A stretch of 64,000 bases of DNA from Spirodela intermedia (taxonomy: Eukaryota; Streptophyta; Magnoliopsida; Alismatales; Araceae): positions 7,938,424-8,002,423 of the forward strand of contig LR746267.1 in the NCBI GenBank assembly GCA_902729315.2, given 5' to 3'. Shown here one piece after another: positions 59,377-64,000 of this stretch (the first letter of the stretch is position 1; each line of letters opens with the position of its first letter). The notes below the pieces were generated by a model. That model had not been told where the DNA came from, did no database searches, and worked only from the letters and a program-made list of their open reading frames with translations. The position numbers and the translations under genes were made by a program.

Positions 59377-62300
59377 TCAGAGGCCCAGCCTGACGGTCGA
59401 TCGTTTTCTCTTGTGCGTCCTCCAGGTGAACATGTCCCCCGTCCAGGTGCCGGCAGAGTCCTCACCGTCACCCTCATTGGGGAGCTGCCCAGACTCGAGC
59501 TTTTCCGGTGACTGGGTCGACGTGTCGTCGCTATCCTCGCTCGCCGGAGAGTTACTCTCCATGTTCTGCTCCGATGAGTTATTTGCCGCCGCCGCAGACA
59601 CCGCCACCGCCGCCGCCAACGCAGGTTCAGAATGGCCCGGTTTGCTGGGATCAGTAGGGAGTGGCCTCCGCTTCTCCCTCACCATAACCTTCGGCAAGTC
59701 TTCTCCGCCTTCAACAGCTTTCATCCACTGAACGTCGCTGAGAGTATCATAATAGACCACCTCCTTCCGGCGCCTTTTCCCCAGGATCTGACTGCTCTTG
59801 GTCTCGGCGTCTGTAACCTCCTTGTGCTTCTCGCCGGTGGTGTAGGCCCACTCGGGCACCTCATGCTCTTCCATCAGCCTCGCTCTGTAATTCTCCCGCC
59901 GCCGCCTCTCTTCATCCATCTTCTCAAACAGCCAGAACTCTTCCTCGTTCCGCGCAGCGAGGCGGTTGATCTCTCTCTCACTCGGCACGTCGGTTCCCAG
60001 AGTGCTAGTGCCCCTGCGCATGATCTCCTGCAGCATTTCCCTTCTATCTTGGGCTGCACAGAACAATCAGCCATTTCATCCATACTAATATTACGAGCAC
60101 AAAAAAGGAGTAACTACTAGGCGGGTCAAGATGATGAGCAAACCTGTGGAGGTCGTATTGAACAGCCCGGCCTGAATCACTTTGGCATCGATGCCCATTT
60201 TCTGCTTTGCACGCTCCAAGATCTCTTCCTCGATGGATCCGGTGCTAACCAGCACAAAAACGCGGACTTCCTTCTTCTGCCCAATGCGATGGGCACGGTC
60301 CTCTGCCTGCTGATCCATTTGAGGGTTCCAGTCACTGTCGAAGATTATCACGGTGTCCGCAGTCTGCAGGTTCAACCCGAGACCCCCGGCTCGAGTGCTT
60401 AAGAGAAACATGAAAATGGGGGAATCTGGTGCGTTGAACTGCTTGAGCAACACTCCTCTTTCTTCAGTCTTTGTTGATCCATCCAACCTGAGGTACTTGA
60501 ACTCGTGCAGCTGTAAGTATATCTCGAGTATGTCGATGAGGCGAGTCATCTGTGAGAACAAGAGAACCCTGTGACCAGATCTCTGCAGCTTGGGGAGCAG
60601 GCGATCGAGAAGCTCAAATTTTCCAGATGCTCTGACAATCTCTTCCTTGCGCCACATGTTGTATTCTCCGACAAACAGATATGGATGATTGCAACACTTT
60701 CTGAGCTGCATTGACAAGTTCTGGAGACTCTTTGACTTTCCCGTTCCTGCATATTTAGGAACATGCACACTTCAGCAAACATCAATAAGCTTTTCACGGT
60801 ACATGACAATAGCTCAAACATCACCGCAGACGAACTGAATGACAAGATGTACCCACATATATATAAGCAAATCGAACGTTAGCTAATAGTGGACATTTCC
60901 AAGAATTGTAACAAGGAGAGTCTGAGGCATTGTTAAAGCTTTTCCTTGCATTCTTATTTTTTTATTGATAACTAGATCTTGCTTACTGCAAATCTTCCCC
61001 CCTCAGCCATGACTGCACGAATTGAGGACATCGTCACCTACAGCTACCATCGCTGCCAGCTGATTCTGACCAAAGCTGATCTTTTTTTCTTTATTCTCCT
61101 TCCTCGCACCTCTTTTTCCCTCTATACGTTTCTACCAAATAAGCAGCATTCACATGGTTCCAACACCAAGAACTAGGAGTGACTCAAAGTGGAGTGGATC
61201 GAGAGGGTAGCAGATGAATGATTAGTATTTCTCTTGTTGACGGTTTCTCGTCAGGGGCGGATGAGCAGTTGGAGTGGGGTTCAATACCAGAAGAAGTGAC
61301 TTATCCCCCCACTCCGTATAAAAAGAAGGATTGATCAGGCTATTCAAAAATCTGACAGCCAGCTTTACATCCCAAGGAGCCACTTTTTAGGATTTCAAAG
61401 AAATTAGCACGAAATAATTAAAAAAACAAGAATTTTCCAACCAGAAAACCTATTTAACGCGGCACAAAAATCGTGATAATCTTAAGCAACTCGATTTATT
61501 AAAAAAAATCCAAAAAAAAGCATAGAACTAGCATGCCACACTTTAAAAAATCATGATAGACCTTCTGCACATTAAAATTTGCTTGAAGTGTAGCTTCGCA
61601 CAGAATGAAACAAAATAAGACAAGAAAGCATGATAAATAAATTATATAAAAAAATATGTAAAGTACCAGAATGCAGTCCAACTCTTCCCACACCCGTAAC
61701 TTGCTGATAGTATGCCTTCTGCCATGCAGACAGATCACACTTCAGTATTACTTGTGTTTTTCCAGGAAGATACTTCTCCACCTCATCCTTCTTCCTTCTC
61801 AATAAAAAAGGCCTTATTACCTGCAGATTCAGTATGAACATTTTTCCCACAACTCAGGAGGGAAAGTAATTGCTAAATAATCATAGACTAAAGACCATAT
61901 TAAAAAGAGCTCCGACAAATTACTTGATGCAGTCGACGAATAATCAGAAGCTCCTCTTCGTCAGATAGAGATACTTCACATCGATCCGCAAATGGTGCAT
62001 TAAACCACTCCTCAAAGTTCTGAACTGAATTGAATATACTAGGAAGAAGAAAATTGAGCAATGACCATAGCTCTTGGAGACTGTTCTGTATCGGTGTACC
62101 AGTCAACAAAAGTCTACGTCGAATTCGATATCTGCAGAGCATTAGATCCTTCAGATCAGATCATAATCCAGAACGCATAACCGAGATTTTTGGTCAAACT
62201 AATGTACGATTGCTTGTAATTCATCCAGGTAAACCTTTGTTTACCAACAAAAAGCTGTTGTTGGGATTACCCTTTTTATTTAATGCAACCCTTGTACCAT

Positions 62301-63984
62301 TTTTAAACCATGCAACCCTTCGTGTGATAGCCAGTTTTTTAGTCATCAAATCAATAGGCATTTTCATGGTATCCAACCTAATTTCTTCGGATAAGTCATA
62401 ATCTACAGGCTTATGTTAACTGAAACAGAATTATACAGATGCTTAATGCGGCATATCCACATTGCAAACGCAATAATGTAGATATGATTTAACAGAAGCC
62501 TCTCCTATAAATCAGGTGAACATAATTATCTCTTTGGTCCTTGATAGGGAATTTAATGATTTTTTTTGTATAGATGGTCACGTCACAAATAAAATCTAAA
62601 TTTGTTAAACGAAAGACAACGAAAGAACTGCATAGGACATACCCTGATACCAGAGTCCGGGCAAGAGCACACTCGTGATTTTTCAATCTATGGCCTTCAT
62701 CAACTATCACATAAAACCAAGGTATCTTCTTCAGAAATGCCTTGTCACGCATTATCAGATCATAGTGAGTAATCATAACGTTGAATTTGCCTTCTCCAGA
62801 GTACTCCTCCCTCAGCAATTTCCTTTCATCTAATCGCCCATCGTATAGAACGGCAATAATACTGGATCAAGTGACACCCAGAGTGAGATGCATGTATAGG
62901 ATTATGATTACACAAGTCAATGTTTTTATATGCACATGAAACTCAATTTGGCATATACCTAGGTGCCCAAGTTGCGAATTCATTGGCCCAATTTGGCAAC
63001 ACCGCCTTAGGAGCTACAATCAAGTGGGGTCCACTAACACCTTTATTCTCCATCAAGTAGGCAATCAATGCAATCGTTTGAATTGTTTTTCCTAAGCCCA
63101 TTTCATCAGCCAGGATACCATTTAAGTTGTTGTTGAACAAAGAAAGCATCCACTGAAGCCCCTCCAATTGGTATGGCCTTAGTTCTCCGCCCTGAAGCAT
63201 AGACGGTTGCTCCGTCACCTGTGAAGCAAAGAAGTCAGATTCAACTATATCTATTATAAAAGCAAGTCGAAAGGAAAAAAAAACGTTTCTTCCTACCTAG
63301 AAAATATAGACAGGAGATAGACCTGATCACTGAAGGATAAAATAATAGAATAAAACCATGTACAAATATGCGCATGAAATACATGAAACCAAACAAGAAA
63401 AGCCATACACCGCACTTAGTGATTTTATCATCACACGTCAAGCATGACAACAGACAAGATACAGCAAAGCTTTTTTTGAATGTTGATAAATGCAAACCAA
63501 CCACAACATGACTGCATTTCAGGTATCATCAACATATCCAGTGTTGGGGAGCGCATGGTACAATCTCAATGGGATGGATAGTTAATAGAAAGGTAGAACT
63601 CGAGCATTTGTTCACCTTTTCTTGGATTGAGTGCACAGCCGAGTCATACTGCCTTTGACCTTCAAGAAGATCTTTTGCCCTAAGAATGGATGCAGAATCT
63701 GTAGTACTCATATCAGCATCTCTCAAATCTGCCGGGGCCTCACTTTCAGATTCAGAGTCCCTCTGAGTTTCCACAGTGACATAGTGTTCTGCATCTTTTT
63801 GCCTCTGAACAGCAGCCCCAAGTCGGACAAGAAGCTCATTCGTCTTTTCAAGAAGTGTAGTTAAACGCTCATTCTTACTCTCCTCTACCATTCGCATATA
63901 TGCTTCTTGGTCATCTGCTTTCAGTGCTTGGAACCTCAGTTTTTCTGCTCGTGTAGCACGTTGCCTTTGTCTTGCGTGCCATGC
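59377..63984 (-). CDS. CHR12: SNF2-family chromatin-remodelling ATPase, CHR12/CHR23 (MINU) type, 5'-partial
   Basis: Nuclear ATP-dependent nucleosome remodeller; 829 residues visible, N-terminus beyond the right edge. Exons on minus: 63616-63984, 62959-63218, 62643-62861, 61924-62131, 61667-61820, 60144-60746 and 59377-60053, all GT-AG and frame-consistent. Exon order gives an HSA-like region ([30 protein letters not shown]), Walker A ([11 protein letters not shown]), Walker B ([11 protein letters not shown]), motif III ([20 protein letters not shown]), the helicase C-terminal lobe ([52 protein letters not shown]) and the post-ATPase segment [27 protein letters not shown]. The tail is acidic and Ser/Ala-rich with no bromodomain, which separates it from BRM. 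Catalytic motifs are intact. Confidence 0.95.
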
Positions 63985-64000
63985 CTACACAGAGACAGTA

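Noticed and set aside
62160-62400. Open frames inside a CHR12-type intron
   Set aside because: They lie between well-supported exons D and C, have no recognised homology and would break the ATPase domain.

Overview
This window is plant nuclear DNA. It has spliced genes with GT-AG introns, typical plant families (an MRS2/MGT magnesium transporter, an oxysterol-binding protein, a CHR12-type SNF2 ATPase, At4g06744-like LRR-extensins), Ty1/copia debris and long AT-rich spacers. Several genes are GC-rich against an AT-rich background. That fits a monocot, but I cannot name the species.

Layout: the 3' exons of an MRS2/MGT transporter (+, 1-6703) have a 5.2-kb last intron holding a decayed copia element. 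Then comes a rearranged region (about 7-17.4 kb). It contains an LRR-extensin gene (minus, 10310-12163) whose C-terminal end and about 2.2 kb of 3' flank are repeated as a near-perfect inverted copy (arms about 8069-10556 and 13471-15961). About 17.4-29.5 kb is gene-poor and AT-rich, with a pair of inverted copia-like ends at 27.15-28.39 kb. The second LRR-extensin gene (+, 30030-31361) lies convergent with PYM (minus, 33955-38788), whose last exon sits 3.4 kb from the rest of the gene. This LRX-PYM block (about 29.48-35.96 kb) looks like the parent of the material at 8-17.4 kb. Next are a small glycine-rich protein gene (+, 40648-40989), the splicing factor MFAP1 (minus, two exons, 41774-44885), a repeat-rich spacer, a ten-exon ORP gene (+, 49412-58748), and a convergent CHR12/CHR23-type SNF2 ATPase (minus, 59377-63984, continuing past the right edge).

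PYM and MFAP1 act in mRNA splicing or exon-junction handling, ORP in membrane lipid transfer, the SNF2 protein in chromatin remodelling, MRS2 in magnesium transport, and the LRR-extensins and perhaps the glycine-rich protein in the cell wall. I see no operon-like logic, tRNA, rRNA or CRISPR array. The most unusual structure is the LRX-derived long inverted repeat, which could fold into a hairpin RNA matching the intact paralogue; that role is inference only. Splice sites were placed by reading frame, GT-AG boundaries and family conservation, not transcripts.
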